64,000 nt of DNA from Sitta carolinensis (GCA_032173965.1 CM063284.1:112194410-112258409), one strand, 5' to 3'; counted from the first letter of the stretch, positions 12,300 through 24,176 are shown. The notes: generated by a model from the sequence alone, not told the origin. Numbers and translations are program-made.

Positions 12300-12904
12300 A
12301 AACCATAAAATACAGGTGACAAGAAGTAAGATGCTGAGGGAGCAATGTTGGGGCAGTGCTGTGCTCTGTCCCTAGAGCTCTAGGCTTTAAGGCTTTGTAC
12401 AGCCTAACTCTAAGCGTGACCCTAACTCTAAGGCAAGAAATAAAATCAGGCTTTTTCTGAGGCTAGGTTTCTGTGGTTGGTGCCAAGAAGCAAGATTCTG
12501 AGGGAGCAGTTCTGTGATCCCTTGCATGTCTTTTGTAAATGCAGTTTCCTAGGTGCTCGAATTTTTGTGTTTCTAAGCCTAACCTATGCATAACCTTTAA
12601 CTGTAATCAATGAAGAAAATCTGACGATTGTTGAGGCAGAGGTTCATAGCCCATATTTGATGCCAAGGAGAAAGATATAGACAGAGGAATGCTGGGGCAG
12701 TGCCATGCTCCCCTTGGCATTCCTTTTACAGCTGAGTGCGCCTGGAGCTTTGGACTTTGTGGTTTTCTAAACCCTAAACCAAAGGATATGCCTAATCCTA
12801 AACAGAGCAGTAGAAACATCTTTTTGATTAGCTCAAGGATTGTGCCAAGAAAATTGATGTAGAGGGAGAAATATTTTGTTAGAGGAGTATTATTTTTACT
12901 AAAT
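12300..12904 (+). repeat. Telomere-motif tandem repeat array, second segment
   Basis: About three units follow the LTR-like sequence. Equivalent GAGGGAGCAATG/GAGGGAGCAGT/AGAGGAATG landmarks lie near 12342, 12506 and 12687, giving spacings of ~164 and ~181 bp. Telomere-like motifs recur near 12403-12431 (CCTAACTCTAAG...CCCTAACTCTAAG), 12580-12600 and 12772-12800. The units are diverged from each other, indicating an old array. The right end grades into the second repeat family at about 12900. Confidence 0.8.
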
Positions 12905-14000
12905 TAAACAGAGAGAAACGTGCCAAAATGATACTGACTGATATCTCAAAATTAGGGAAGAAGTCAAGCAAAGAAACAAGAAGAGAAATTGAAGAAAAGA
13001 AATGCTGAAAAAACCCAGAAAATTCAGAACCAAAGGAAAAGCAATAAAAGTGAATGGGACATAAAGAGCATAAAAGTGGACCAAAGCTTTCCCAAGTGAT
13101 CCTCACTGAAATCTTAAAATCAGAGAAAAAAGTGTAACAAACACTCTGGAGAGGAGATAGAAGCAAATAAAATGCAACCGAAAGGAAATACTACAATTTG
13201 GAAATAGAGTGACTACCACGAAATGGACTGAGATTGAGATGAAATGAGGCTCAGTGAAAAGGACAAAACTTGCAAAAATTACTCAGATTGAAATCATGCA
13301 ATCAAATAAGGAAGGTAAACAAAGAGACAGGAGAAGAAATTGAAGAAATTAAATGCTACAAAAGGAGAGAAAATTCTGAACCAATGTGAAAACCATAAAA
13401 TGTCATCCCAAAAATGGGATGACAAGAAGTGCAGGGAAATTGGACCAAAACTTGTTCAATTGATCCCCATTGAAATTGCAAAATTTAATTTCCTTTCATG
13501 AAAGGAAGAATTTTCTTTTCAGGAAAGTAAATGAAATCTTGAAATCCGAGAACAAAGTGTAACAAGCACTTTGGATAGGAGATATGAAGAAATAATAATG
13601 CAACTGAAAACAAATAGAAAATTTGGAAATGAAGTGACTATTAGGGAATGGACTGAGATGAAAAGAGGTGCTTTAAAAAGGACTGAAACTTGCCAAATTT
13701 ATATTCATTGAAATGCTGAAATCAGGGAATAGAATTAAATGAATGGACAGGTGAAGAGATTGGTTAAAGGAAACGTTAAAAAATGAAGGGAAAATTCTGA
13801 ACTGGAAGTGAAAACAATAAAATGGCATAAGAAGAGCAGGGAAATGGGCCAAACCTTGCTGAATTATTACTGTTTGACATCTCAAAGATATTGAAAAAAA
13901 TGAAACTTACTAGGATGGGCTTCTAATAAAATAAAATTCAATTTAAAGAAATAAAAGAAAATTGTGAAATGAAGTGGTTGTAATCAAATGTCATGGGATG
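12905..14000 (+). repeat. Second tandem repeat family, ~170-185 bp monomers in ~352 bp dimers
   Basis: A shared landmark of the form CCAAA(A/G)CTT...TTGAAAT recurs near 12915, 13082, 13267, 13447, 13685 and 13852. The basic spacing is therefore ~167-185 bp, except for a 238 bp step that contains an extra ~55 bp. A longer landmark (GAAGAGAAATTGAAGAA and variants) occurs only in every other monomer, at 12981, 13333 and 13753, showing a dimeric higher-order unit of ~352 bp (420 with the insert). The extra piece contains a perfect 18 bp palindrome at 13490-13507 (TTCCTTTCATGAAAGGAA). The purine-rich top strand yields open frames on the minus strand, which are artefacts of the repeat. Confidence 0.8.
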
Positions 14001-14870
14001 ACATGGAGAACTCCCCTTTAAATGCCTTTTGTAGTTGTAACAACCCTGGAGATCTAGGCTTCATGTTTTTCTCAAGTCTAAACCTCAAATATAAGCCTTA
14101 AACTAGGCAGAGCAGTAAAAAGTGCAATTTGCTGAGGGTTAAAGCACATGAATATGGTGAAGCAGAAAGGTGTGGAGGGAGCAATGTTGGGGCAGTGCCA
14201 TGTGCTCTTTACAGCTGCAGTTCTGGAGCTCTGGTCTTTGTGGTTTTCTCAACCTTAACTCTAAGCATAAGCCGAACCCTGAACCAAAGACTAAATAGAG
14301 TATTTGACTGATGCTGGTGTCAAGGGCGCTGGTACCAAGAAAAAAAAGAAGTGGAGGGATCAATGCTGGGGCAGTGCCATGCTCTCTTTGGCATGTCTTT
14401 CACAGTTACAGTGTGCCTGGAGCTCTGGGCATTGTGGTTTTCTGAACCCTTACCCTAAGTGGGACCCTAACCCTAAGGGGAGCAGTAAAATCAAGCTTTT
14501 TCTAAGTTAGCTGTACCCAGCATGTGGTTGGTTTGAAGGCGAACTTTTCTGATGGAGCAATGTTGGGGCAGTGCTGTGCTTTGCTTAGCATTCCTTTTGT
14601 AGTTACGGTGTCCTTGGAGTTATGGGCTTTGCTGTTTTTTCAAGCCTACTCCTAATCATAACCTTAACCCTATGGGAAGCAGTAAAATCAGGCTTTTGCT
14701 TAGGCTTAAGCATCCAGCCTCTGGGTGGTGCCAGAAACAATGTGTGGAGGGAGCAATGTTGGGGCAGTGCCATGCTCCCCTTGGCATGCCCTTTACAGCT
14801 GCAATGTGCCTGGAGCTCTTGGTTTTGTGGGTTATTCAAGCCTTACTGTAAGGGACCAGTAAAATAAGCA
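14001..14870 (+). repeat. Telomere-motif tandem repeat array, third and best-preserved segment
   Basis: Four to five consecutive units are visible. The (A/T)CAATG(T/C)TGGGGCAGTGC landmark lies at about 14181, 14360, 14557 and 14753, giving spacings of 179, 197 and 196 bp. Each unit carries a telomere-like stretch, the clearest at 14446-14480 (CCCTTACCCTAAG...CCCTAACCCTAAG) and 14646-14672. The C-rich telomere strand is on the plus strand throughout. Minus-strand open frames with repeated words such as ALPQHC come from the repeat itself, not from a gene. The array ends near the GGACCAGTAAAATAAG at about 14850. Confidence 0.85.
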
Positions 14871-17685
14871 ATTAGAAAAAGCTCCTGAACATTAGTGAAA
14901 CCCTGGATCACAGAGAATTGCATTATTGGTGAAACCAGGAAGCAATAAATCTAATTTCCAAGGACATTTGTCCAAATTCACAGTTCTTTTCCACAGAATG
15001 TAAGACATTTGAGCATAAAATATTTGAGCATTAAATTTTCTTAAACCCCAAACCCCTATGAATAAGACAGGAGATGACTGACATGGTAAAAACAAAAGAC
15101 ATTCTGGCACAATATATTAAGTGACTGTCATTGGGCTCTTTCCAGCTCAATCTATATCACTTTACTGTTGTGTAGAATAGCGATCCTTTGCCAAAAATTA
15201 AAGATTGTCATGTACTAACCTGCCATAGATCAGACTGCAAACCAGAAAAAAAGCAAAATTCACTCCCTCAGTTGTACTTTTGCAGCATGCAGGCTGGGAG
15301 AAATAATACATCAAAGACCCACGAAGAGTACAGCTAAGAAAATGTATGGTGTTTCATCTGGAAGCCGTCAGACTATTCTGACATGTATTACATTTGGAAT
15401 AATTCCTCACTCTAGGACAGGAAGATGGACAATCTAGAACCAGTTCAGGATATGAGAAGAAGAATGATATAAACACAGAGTCAGTTCATGCTTAACAAGT
15501 ACAAACAAAAAACTTAAGAAAAAGAAAGGCTTCAGTTGATGATATTTCTAATTCTAAGTTTCCTATTCAAATACGTTAGAGTGGGACTGGTTGCTGGTTA
15601 GATACAGTAATATCAGCAGGAGTCACAGCTACTGCATAATACAGAGGACTTAGACAGTGACCTACAATGCTACTTCATCACCTGAGTTGAATCATCTCAG
15701 CCAATATTAGCCACCTAAAAATTAGCTGCCTAATCTTTGCTACTGATGTGGATTCCTTCAACAGAGATAAATGAACCTCTTCAGTGCTACTATTCTCATC
15801 CCTATGTAGGTATTCACAGTGCATAAAATGAATTGTCTTTTGGAGATGCCTCACTCTGTGAATTTATCTATATTATTATGATAGATCAGGTAACTACATG
15901 TTAGGTGGGTAAAGTTGAATATGATAAAATCATGCTTATGCATTTGATAGTAATGGCATTTCTTCTGTTATTAGCACAAATCCATGAGGGCATATCTTAC
16001 TACCTTACTAACAGATACCTTGGGAACTAAGGCAGAGGAATTTGTGAGGAATAATTTTGCCTGAAAAGAAGATTGATTTGCTCCAGAGAAGAAGCTAAGC
16101 AGCCACTGATGCAAAAATCTCTCCAAACCTACTGCAAGTCACAGTAGTTATAAAAGAATGGGAGTAATACCTACCATCTGTGAGGTTAAATAATATCAAA
16201 AAATCTTCTTTGCAAAAGTTATCATTTAAAAGCATAATGTAGAATACTAGCAATATCTAGGGAAGCACATCTTATTATTACTGTTCTTTTTTCTCCACTC
16301 CTGAAAAAATAGGTTCTTGAAATGTCTAGAACAGTATTTTATTCCTGTGTGACATGAACTGTAATTTTTAATTTGATTAATCATGCTAATTCACCTTTTA
16401 CAATAATAATTTCTAGACAGCAAATTAAATAGTATATAAGTATCAACTTCGAACAAATATGAAATGCCAGTTTATCTCAGCTGCACGTGGTGTTAAAAAT
16501 TGATTTTTTTGCCCTCCAGCAATTCAGAAATGTTTCTTCATAAGTGGTGGTGTTTACTCTGTATGCTTACACACACACTGAAGGTAGGGGATTGAATCCC
16601 TTTCACTTAAAATATAAAGCAGTAGATTAGTTGTTAAGAAAGCTGTTTAAGTCAATCCTGATAATAAAGAGTAAGAAAATGTAGAAATAGAGCACATTTG
16701 ATGAAGCCAATACAGTAAGAAAGCTGTGGATATTGCTTTTTCTGCAGAGTAACAGAAAGAAGATAATATTTGATAAAATCATACCTGAAGCTTCTTTTAA
16801 GCACTTAAGAAAAACTGACAAAAGGAATTGTATGTATTAAAATGTAGGACGCACAGAGTAATTTTTAAATGAGTGACCGTACACACATTTTAAAGATATA
16901 CAGCTTCAATCAAATTGTATGTCAGTATGACATGAGCAAAAATCTTTTGCAGCTTTTTTTAGTATTGTTTAAAGATATCTTGAAAATTCTATTGCCATTG
17001 AAAGTTCAGTAGAAATGTTCTTTTCCTATTACCTCTCCATGGTGTTTTGACAGATCTTATATGCTTAGCTGTAGTACTGATTAAAACAAAGCTGTAATTT
17101 TGTAAAGTATAAGATAAGCAAATATTATTCAGATTAAAGGGAAAAAAAAGCAGTGCTAAGGATGAGAAGAGATTCAATTTATTTCAAAGAACATGCTTAT
17201 AGTGCACAATTTGAAACAAAAATCTTGCACTTTTATGGAATGTATTCCATTTTTGACATATTTTCAGAGAATTACCTGTTATCTGCATTAGGATCTTTCA
17301 GGATTTGCTTTCTCTTATAATACCATTGCATTTGTTCACATTTCTAGAAAAGCAAAGGTACATTTTTAATGATGAAAAGGGTGATTTGGACAACAACATC
17401 ACAATTTTTAAAATAATCTTACAATTTAACTTTGAATTTTCAGGTAGTCCTGAAGTTAATTTGAATAACCTGATACCTTCTGAGGTCAAGCGTCATTTGG
17501 GAAACATCCGTTTCAGGGAATTAATTTAAAAGTTGGCCTTGGAAGAAGAAATACTATCATTAGTGGTTTTACTTTGTGAGTTTACTTTTGATGATTATAG
17601 GTATATAACAGGTATAGTTTTAAAAAGGTTTCTAGATAGACAAGCTATTATAAGACAGAAGACAATAGGGTGACAATATTGTAAT
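14871..17685. other. Unique AT-rich non-genic sequence
   Basis: I see nothing supportable as a gene or recognisable repeat in this 2.8 kb. A few 60-75 codon frames exist, without splice context or recognisable protein sequence. A CAG-ended pyrimidine stretch followed by a short open frame lies just inside the left part of the next repeat-free region (17440-17530) and is discussed with the findings. Confidence 0.6.
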
Positions 17686-17850
17686 AGAGTCATAGAATCA
17701 TGTAGGTTAGAAAAGACTTTTAAGATCATCAATGCAATCATTAACCCAGCACTGCCACATCTGCACATCTTTTTAACACCTCCAGGGATGGTGACTCAAC
17801 CACTTCTCTGGGTAGGTTGTTCCAATCCTTGTTCCTAATGACTGAGCAAA
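17686..17850 (-). mobile_element. CR1 LINE 3' end
   Basis: The plus strand reads GTCATAGAATCATGTAGG at 17688, the reverse complement of the CR1 3' terminus with its ATTCTATGA-type short repeat. GAAAAGACTTTTAAGATCATC and the ATTAACCCAGCACTGCCA block follow. Similarity continues through GGTTGTTCCAATCCTTG and then fades. It is a 5'-truncated copy on the minus strand, as is usual for CR1, with no coding capacity. Confidence 0.88.
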
Positions 17851-20209
17851 AGAATACTCACTAAAGGACATTTGTTCTTCATCTGGCATGACCCTGAAGC
17901 ATTTTCAGAACTAAGACTCATTAGTCATTAATCTCATCTGCAGGTTGTTAAGTATCACAGTTTCCAGAATTCATGATGATCAAAACATTTTCAAATGAGG
18001 AGAGGAGAGAGCAGGAGAGGGTTTTTGAACTTCTATGCTTGCCAATGACTTATAGGTCTTAAAAGTAGATTTAGCTCTTGGGACAAATTCTTTTAGTAAA
18101 CTTGGAAAATGTGTTGCCTGTCTGTCCTAAAAGTGTCATGAGAAATAACAGTAATTATGTCTAGAAATTTGGGAGCTGCTGTGGCTGTCCTTAAATGCAT
18201 GAACACCTCACCCCAAAGGGAACAGTTTTTATGTCAGTCATGGCTCAGGGGTAGGCACTGATGAAACATATAATTTTAAGTTTTGGGCCCTGGTTCAAAA
18301 GAACACCTTAATTTCCAACAGTGCTTAAATTCATGGACTTGTCTGACAATTCATTCTTAGGTGGACTGAAAGAAATTAAGTAATACACTGTTAACACAGT
18401 CTGGACACAGAAGAGATACTCATTTTAACAGTTGTTTAAATTACAATTACTTGATATTTGATTCCTCACTATCCCATCCAAAACTTGATGCTTCAGAAAA
18501 ATTTGTACTGTTAATAGATTTTTCAGCAGAAACTCCAAATGTGTCTTAGAGATTTTAAAAAACATTTACAAGTGGTATGTTTGTGGATGCAGAACATGCG
18601 GCATTCAGAACTCTAATGAACTTTAATGGTTGGATGAAAATCTGGGCATATTTCAACAATTAAATGTCTAAAATAAATATCCTCTGAGGGGACTTTTCCA
18701 CCAATGTTTTTTGACAGAAGTATAGCTCATTATTTGTTATTTTGTGTACACCCACACAGTTCTCAAACTGAAGTTGAATTCTCTTACACAAATGGACTGC
18801 TTTTTATGAGGTAATGTACTAGATGTAATTACCATCACAGGGGCTTTGTTCAGAGTATTGCAATTTTTAATGCCATCCTGCTCATCATTTAAGCTGACAG
18901 TTAAAATACATATTTCTATAATCATTAATATTTATTTAAGCAAAAGACTTGTCTAGTTCTATTCTAGCTTGAAAACAAGGAAGCTCTAAGAAGATGCGTT
19001 TCTTTCCTTCTTGGTATCTTGCAATTCAGAAATGGCTGCTTTCTTATTTTGCAGGATGTCACAGCTCTTCCTTTTTCCCATGAAAGCAAATTTTTTTCCA
19101 GTAGTAGAATATAAATATGACATCCAAGCATATATCTCATGGCACTCTGACTCCAAGTCCACAAATACCTGATTTCTCAAAGGACTATATGTGTAGGACA
19201 AAGGAAGGTTGAGGAGAGTAAGATTAACAACCATATTCGTTTTCAGCAATTTACTTTCATGGATTTATTCCTATAAGAGAATAAGAAATCAGGTCCAATA
19301 GACACAGAATCTGGCAGGCATTATGTGGAAATTTTCTGTTCTTGACCATTTAATTAATTCAATGGAGCTGATAATTCTAATTAATTTCTTCCTTGGTTTT
19401 CTGAATATTCTGCTTCACCCATGGCGAGAGGAGATGATCTCTTTTTGCATCAATCCTGAAAATACTATTTGCTACTTTTAACTATGGATTTATTGCTAGA
19501 TAGAGACACAAATTTGGAAGCCTTTCACATTTTAAAATTTCACCTCTGTTCTTCATTTCAGCCTGCCACCCAGTGAATTTATCAGAGTTGTTTATGTCTT
19601 GTAGTTCTGAATTTTTATCAAAGCCTCAGGCATTGCCATAAAGGGTCCAATGAAAATATGTTCAATGTATTTTGAAAATTTTACTTTGCTGCAGTTAAAA
19701 GCATGAATTACACTGACTCGCCTGATGCATTTATTAATTTATGTTTTAAAAGTGGTTGTTGATGTACTCTATTGAGTTCGATGCTAATGAATTTTATAAA
19801 AAAAAATAATTTTGAGGATAGGTCTTAAGTTTTCAATTACCTCTAATTCTAGGTATATAAATTAAGTGGAAGTGACTAGATACCTAGGTTACTCAAGAAC
19901 CCATATCCCTGAGCTGCAGCTATTCCTTACCTATGATAATCAGGACAAACCATCCAAAGGCATTCCCATAATCTGAGAATGACAATTAAACAAAAAAAAA
20001 AAAACCAGCTAAACAAAAACATTAATATATATTTTGAAATATGAAATGCAACCAAAAATCTAAAATATTGCTTGGAATATTCTGGGTCTTTAGGATTCAT
20101 TTATATATTTATTTATTTAGGATACAATACTGTATTATTGGCCATTAATGTGAATGATGAATAGAGAGATAAAAAGATAGGGTACTTGAGAGCCTCATTT
20201 AAGCCCCCC
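17851..20209. other. Unique AT-rich non-genic sequence
   Basis: No exon or RNA gene is supportable. Two sub-stretches (about 19300-19500 and 19600-19800) have the homeodomain-type TAATTA-rich, non-repetitive texture often seen in vertebrate conserved non-coding elements. Examples are TTTAATTAATTCAATGGAGCTGATAATTCTAATTAATTTC near 19350. This is only an impression and cannot be tested without alignment. Confidence 0.5.
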
Positions 20210-20285
20210 TTCCAATGAAAGGTTAGACCAGATGTTCTTTTGAGGTCCCATCCAATCTGGACTATCCAATAATTCCATGAGTCGT
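20210..20285 (+). mobile_element. CR1 LINE 3' tail, short
   Basis: CAATGAAAGGTTAGACCAGATGTTCTTTTGAGGTCCCATCCAATCTGGACTATCCAATAATTCCATGA-type sequence follows the CR1 3' end order closely (GGTTGGACCAGATGATCTTTTGAGGTCCCTTCCAACC in the family). Only about 75 bases remain, and the terminal ATTCYATGA repeat is degraded. Confidence 0.85.
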
Positions 20286-21716
20286 AGATTGCAAGAGCTA
20301 GCTACGAATTTCAGGAAACTCCAGACACACTCATGATGGGCGTTATACCATCTGCTGGATAATAGCATATAACTGTGGTCTAAAATAATGATGTTATGAA
20401 TACTATGTGTATAGTAACCTTAGGGCATCCAGTAATAGGAGCAATTTATGTTATTAAAGTTCCCTAATATTCTTATTTGCATTAATGCAGAGTTGTTTGA
20501 ACAGGAATAAGCATGTATTAAACAGCCTCAATGATATATGCAAATCAAATCACTTTTTTAAGGAAAATGATTTAATGGCCTGGATCCTGAAGCTACATTA
20601 TTCCAGATGTCATGAAATATGTGGAATAGGAAATCCTGCATAAAGAGTAGAACACTCTTTGAAACAAAGTCTTAAGTCTACTTGCGGTTCTTCAGCCTAC
20701 TGTGTATATCCTGCTCAGAAATAAAGGGAAGGAAAACCTAGATATTCTTTATTAGTGGCAGTAATACTAGTATTATTATTAGTACTACTACTGATATAAT
20801 TAGTACCATAATTATAATACAAAATATTATCACTATTATTAATACTTCATCATCACCATTATTATCATGATTGTCATTATCATTGAACATAATATCTTTA
20901 AGAGACTCACAGTTGCAAAATATGCTGGTTTGAGGTTAACTAATGAGTTACAGAGTTACTCATAATACTTTTACAGTGGCCACTGGGACACAGTGTGGAT
21001 TATCTTTTGAAACCACATCCTAAAGAGCATGTGCACCCACATACCCTTCTCAGAAACACACCCTCAGTCTGCCTGTGTGGACTGGGAGCTGAACTTGAAC
21101 TATGAAAAGCTTGGCAGAGGGTCCTCTGGGAGCTTGAAGTAGTGTCACGAAGAGTGTCATCCTAAAATACAGTTTTATTTGTGTGGGATTTTTTTAAAAA
21201 ATCTGAAATGTGCCAAACAATGTAAGCTCTGTACTACCTTCCAAAACAGTGAGGTTTTTATGCTGCGAACCAGGAGCTTGGAGGACTGCAGGGACACACA
21301 GTCCTCTGGCATCGTGTGGGAGGACAGAGTACAGCCACAGCTATTGGACTTTGGTCATTGTTTTCTCAACTTCCAAGTGGAAAGCACCTTCTCATAAAAC
21401 ATGCATAAGCTTTGTTTTGGTAGGAACTCCTACTTCATACCAAAAGAGAGCTTGGAAGTCAACTAACGTTCATGTATCAGGACAGATGAGAGAGCTGGAG
21501 AGATAAGAAAATTATAGGCTGCAGGGAACAGTGCAGATGATATAGAATATGCCTTTTCTCACTGTTCACTGATATGAGTTGCTACTTAAAAATACAAAGA
21601 GAGAACTCTTGCAGTACTCTAGTCTGTAAAAACACAAAGAAACCTGGAAGAAGACCATGTCTCAGTTATTAGTGTCTCCAGAGTTCTTAGGCTCTGATAT
21701 TCTACCAAATTAATGA
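20286..21716. other. Non-genic sequence with trinucleotide-rich tract
   Basis: No supportable gene. Bases 20755-20885 form an irregular trinucleotide-rich tract (ATT, TAC, CAT and ATC words). Two overlapping open frames at 21179-21506 lie in a slightly GC-richer piece (21000-21400), but I recognise no protein there. Confidence 0.55.
20755..20885. repeat. Degenerate trinucleotide repeat tract
   Basis: Irregular runs of TATTATTATTAGTACTACTACT, then ATTATTAATACTTCATCATCACCATTATTATCATGATTGTCATTATCATTG-type words show strong 3-base periodicity without a single fixed unit. This is consistent with an old, eroded trinucleotide microsatellite. Confidence 0.7.
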
Positions 21717-22073
21717 TGTCCTGGTTTTGGCTGAGATAGAGTTAATTTTCTTCTTGGTAGCTGCTATGGTGCCGTGTTTCAGATTTAGTATGAGAATAAT
21801 GTTGATAAGAAAATAAAGTTTTAGTTGTTGCTAAGCACTGTTTGAGTCAAGGACTTTTCAGAGTCTTTTACTCTGCCTCCGTAAGGTCCTCAGTAAGATG
21901 GGAGGGATCATGGCCAGGACAGCTGTTCTTAATTGGACAAAGAGATTTTCCATACCACAGAGTATCATGCTCAGTAAATAAACTGAGGGGAGCTTGAAGG
22001 GGGATGATTGCTGTTGGAAAATGGGCTGGGCATGGGGAAGAAGGTGGTAAGGGATTTCATAGTGCATCACTTA
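21717..22073 (+). mobile_element. LTR of avian endogenous retrovirus, 3'-truncated
   Basis: The sequence begins TGTCCTGGTTTTGGCTGAGATAGAGTTAATTTTCTTCTTGGTAGCTG and continues with TTTAGTATGAGAATAATGTTGATAA, AGTTGTTGCTAAGCACTGTTT and TTCCATACCACAGAGTATCATGC. This is the order of a widespread avian ERV LTR family I recognise. A degenerate TATA-type box (CAGTAAATAAACTGAGGGGAGC, about 21971) sits where that family has its promoter. The copy loses similarity after GTGCATCACTT at about 22073, so the distal LTR is missing. No retroviral genes adjoin it. The usual 5 bp target duplication could not be confirmed because the right end is absent. Confidence 0.82.
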
Positions 22074-24094
22074 AGGAGAAAAAAATAATCAGAAAAATAT
22101 AAATAGGTGATAGGTATTTTAAAAATGAGAAACACAGGACTAAAATGAAGTATGTGACATCTTATCAGTGCTCATGGTTGCCTTTTGCTTGTCTAGGCTA
22201 TACCTAAGTACTGACTCATCATTATTTCAGATTTTCATTCCATGGCATTTTCAGCTGCACATTACCGTACTTCATCTTGTCACCCAGTCTGGCTCTCATT
22301 CTGGATATATATATATCCTGCATACCACAGCATAGTCATATTACAATTCTTCAGAGAGTGCTTTAATTCTGCTATTTCCCCCACCCTCTATACACAAAAA
22401 AAGCTCTTCCTGTCTTTCCTGGATAGACTGACTTCATGTTAAAATTAAGGCCAACGTGTCAAATTCTTTCCTGTTTCCTTGATTGTAGAAGTCAAAATTT
22501 CTAATGAGTTTGCTGAGGACTATTTTCAGGACATCTATTATCTTCATAGCGACACTCTTTTATCTGAACATCTACACACAGCAACAGATCTGATCCATTC
22601 TTGTCAAATAATTTAAAAATCGACATATGATAGAAATGCAACATAGATATGTGACAAGAAATCATAAATGTTTCTGGAAAAAAAACCATTGTTTTCTAAA
22701 ATCTGAGCTTTTGTTAACTCGTTTGGAAGGCCACAGTAAATGTGAGCTATTTGCATAGTTAGCAGACAGAAACATGGAATGTTACACAGATGATCACAAT
22801 GAAATTGAATTTTCCAACAATTAGCACATAAAATGTAACTGAGGATGCTACAAAACAAAGAAGGAAAAATCCATGGAAGAGATATTTGTATGGTATCAGT
22901 ATAACAGTGGCTGGCAAGTGTTCATGTTCTAAAGCCTTTGATACAAAGACAATTACCATAAATGTTGCCACGAAGAGATGTGTAAGTTAGCAAAAGTTTT
23001 TGCTTTTTGCACTAATAGGGGTTGTCTGTGAAAGGCCATGTGGCATTTCACACCTTTCACACATTTCATTCAATCCCTTCATTCTGGAAAACACCGATGT
23101 TTCATGTGCAACACAGATGCTTCAGCTAAATTCAATATCCCACACCAGGATAACATGTTTTGCACAGGGACTCATTACCACGACAGCTTAAAACTGCTTG
23201 TAAAATTAGAGTGATGCAGAGAATGGACCATAACCTACCCTGTGTTCAGGTTCTCCTTTCTACACCTCAGTGTTGTCAGAATCATTTCATCTTTCTCTGT
23301 GGAAGCCAACACTACCTTGAGATATAGTCATCCTAACCTCCTTGGTGACTGTGTGGGCTCCTGGGCACAGAGAGGATCCCGGCCAGAAGTGAGATGAGAG
23401 CACCTGCATCCTGCAATCTGCATTCCACCCTGGCAGCCACATGCTCCACACTGAGTACCCATTATCACAAGAATAGCTGGGTTGCTGGAGTAAGACAGGT
23501 GTAGCACAACACTCTGTTATGCCTTTTGTAGTCCTAATTGCTAGTTTCTGGAAAGAACAAAAGAGATTCTTATAGCTAAATAAATCTGTATGGAAATCCC
23601 TTTACAGCTTTAAATGAGAAACTGGATAAAATGCTTTTCCACAGATCAGTAATATCCATAGGTATGAGCTAGAACTTTATTTTTCGGCTTAATTGCCATG
23701 GTACTGAGTCTATTATGTCTATCATCTCAGTGAACTGGTTTCTTATAACTGAATGAACCGTGTATTCACAACCCTCTATTTTCATAGTTGTCAAAGGAAA
23801 AATGAAGACTGCTTGGGTTTTAATTGTCTAAATACTTTATTTTTACAAAGTGTAAGTTTATCAGAGCACCTCATACCACATTCCCATCACATACAAAGTT
23901 GTCCAGATTTGAGCTCATAGGTCAGTTCTGAGAGAGCCCCTCAGTATATTCAGCCTCTTCTCAATGATGGTTACCTCTGCAATGCAGGGCATCAAATGTT
24001 ACTTCTTGTACTGTTTTTCACAGCTTTGGGCAATTTGAAAAACAAAGTTTTTTGCTTGTGCTTTCAATTTTGGAAACTCAGAAGTCTTTTCTGT

Positions 24095-24176
24095 TTAGCT
24101 TTAATTATGTTTGCTTGTCCTTCCAAAGAGAATGCTTAGCTTTAATTATATTTGCTTGTCCTTCCAAAGAGGATGT
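24095..24176 (+). repeat. 41 bp tandem duplication
   Basis: Two adjacent 41-base copies begin TTAGCTTTAATTAT(G/A)TTTGC and include CTTGTCCTTCCAAAGAG. The copies differ at only about two or three positions, so the duplication is recent relative to the surrounding decay. It lies in non-genic sequence. Confidence 0.92.

Noticed and set aside
12607..14839. Several minus-strand frames sharing words such as ALPQHC and KPQ.PELQ
   Set aside because: The shared words reflect the underlying satellite repeat. The same DNA is open in other frames too.
11400..14870. CRISPR-like array
   Set aside because: Repeats are ~190 bp, degenerate and without unique spacers, in a vertebrate genome. This is a satellite.
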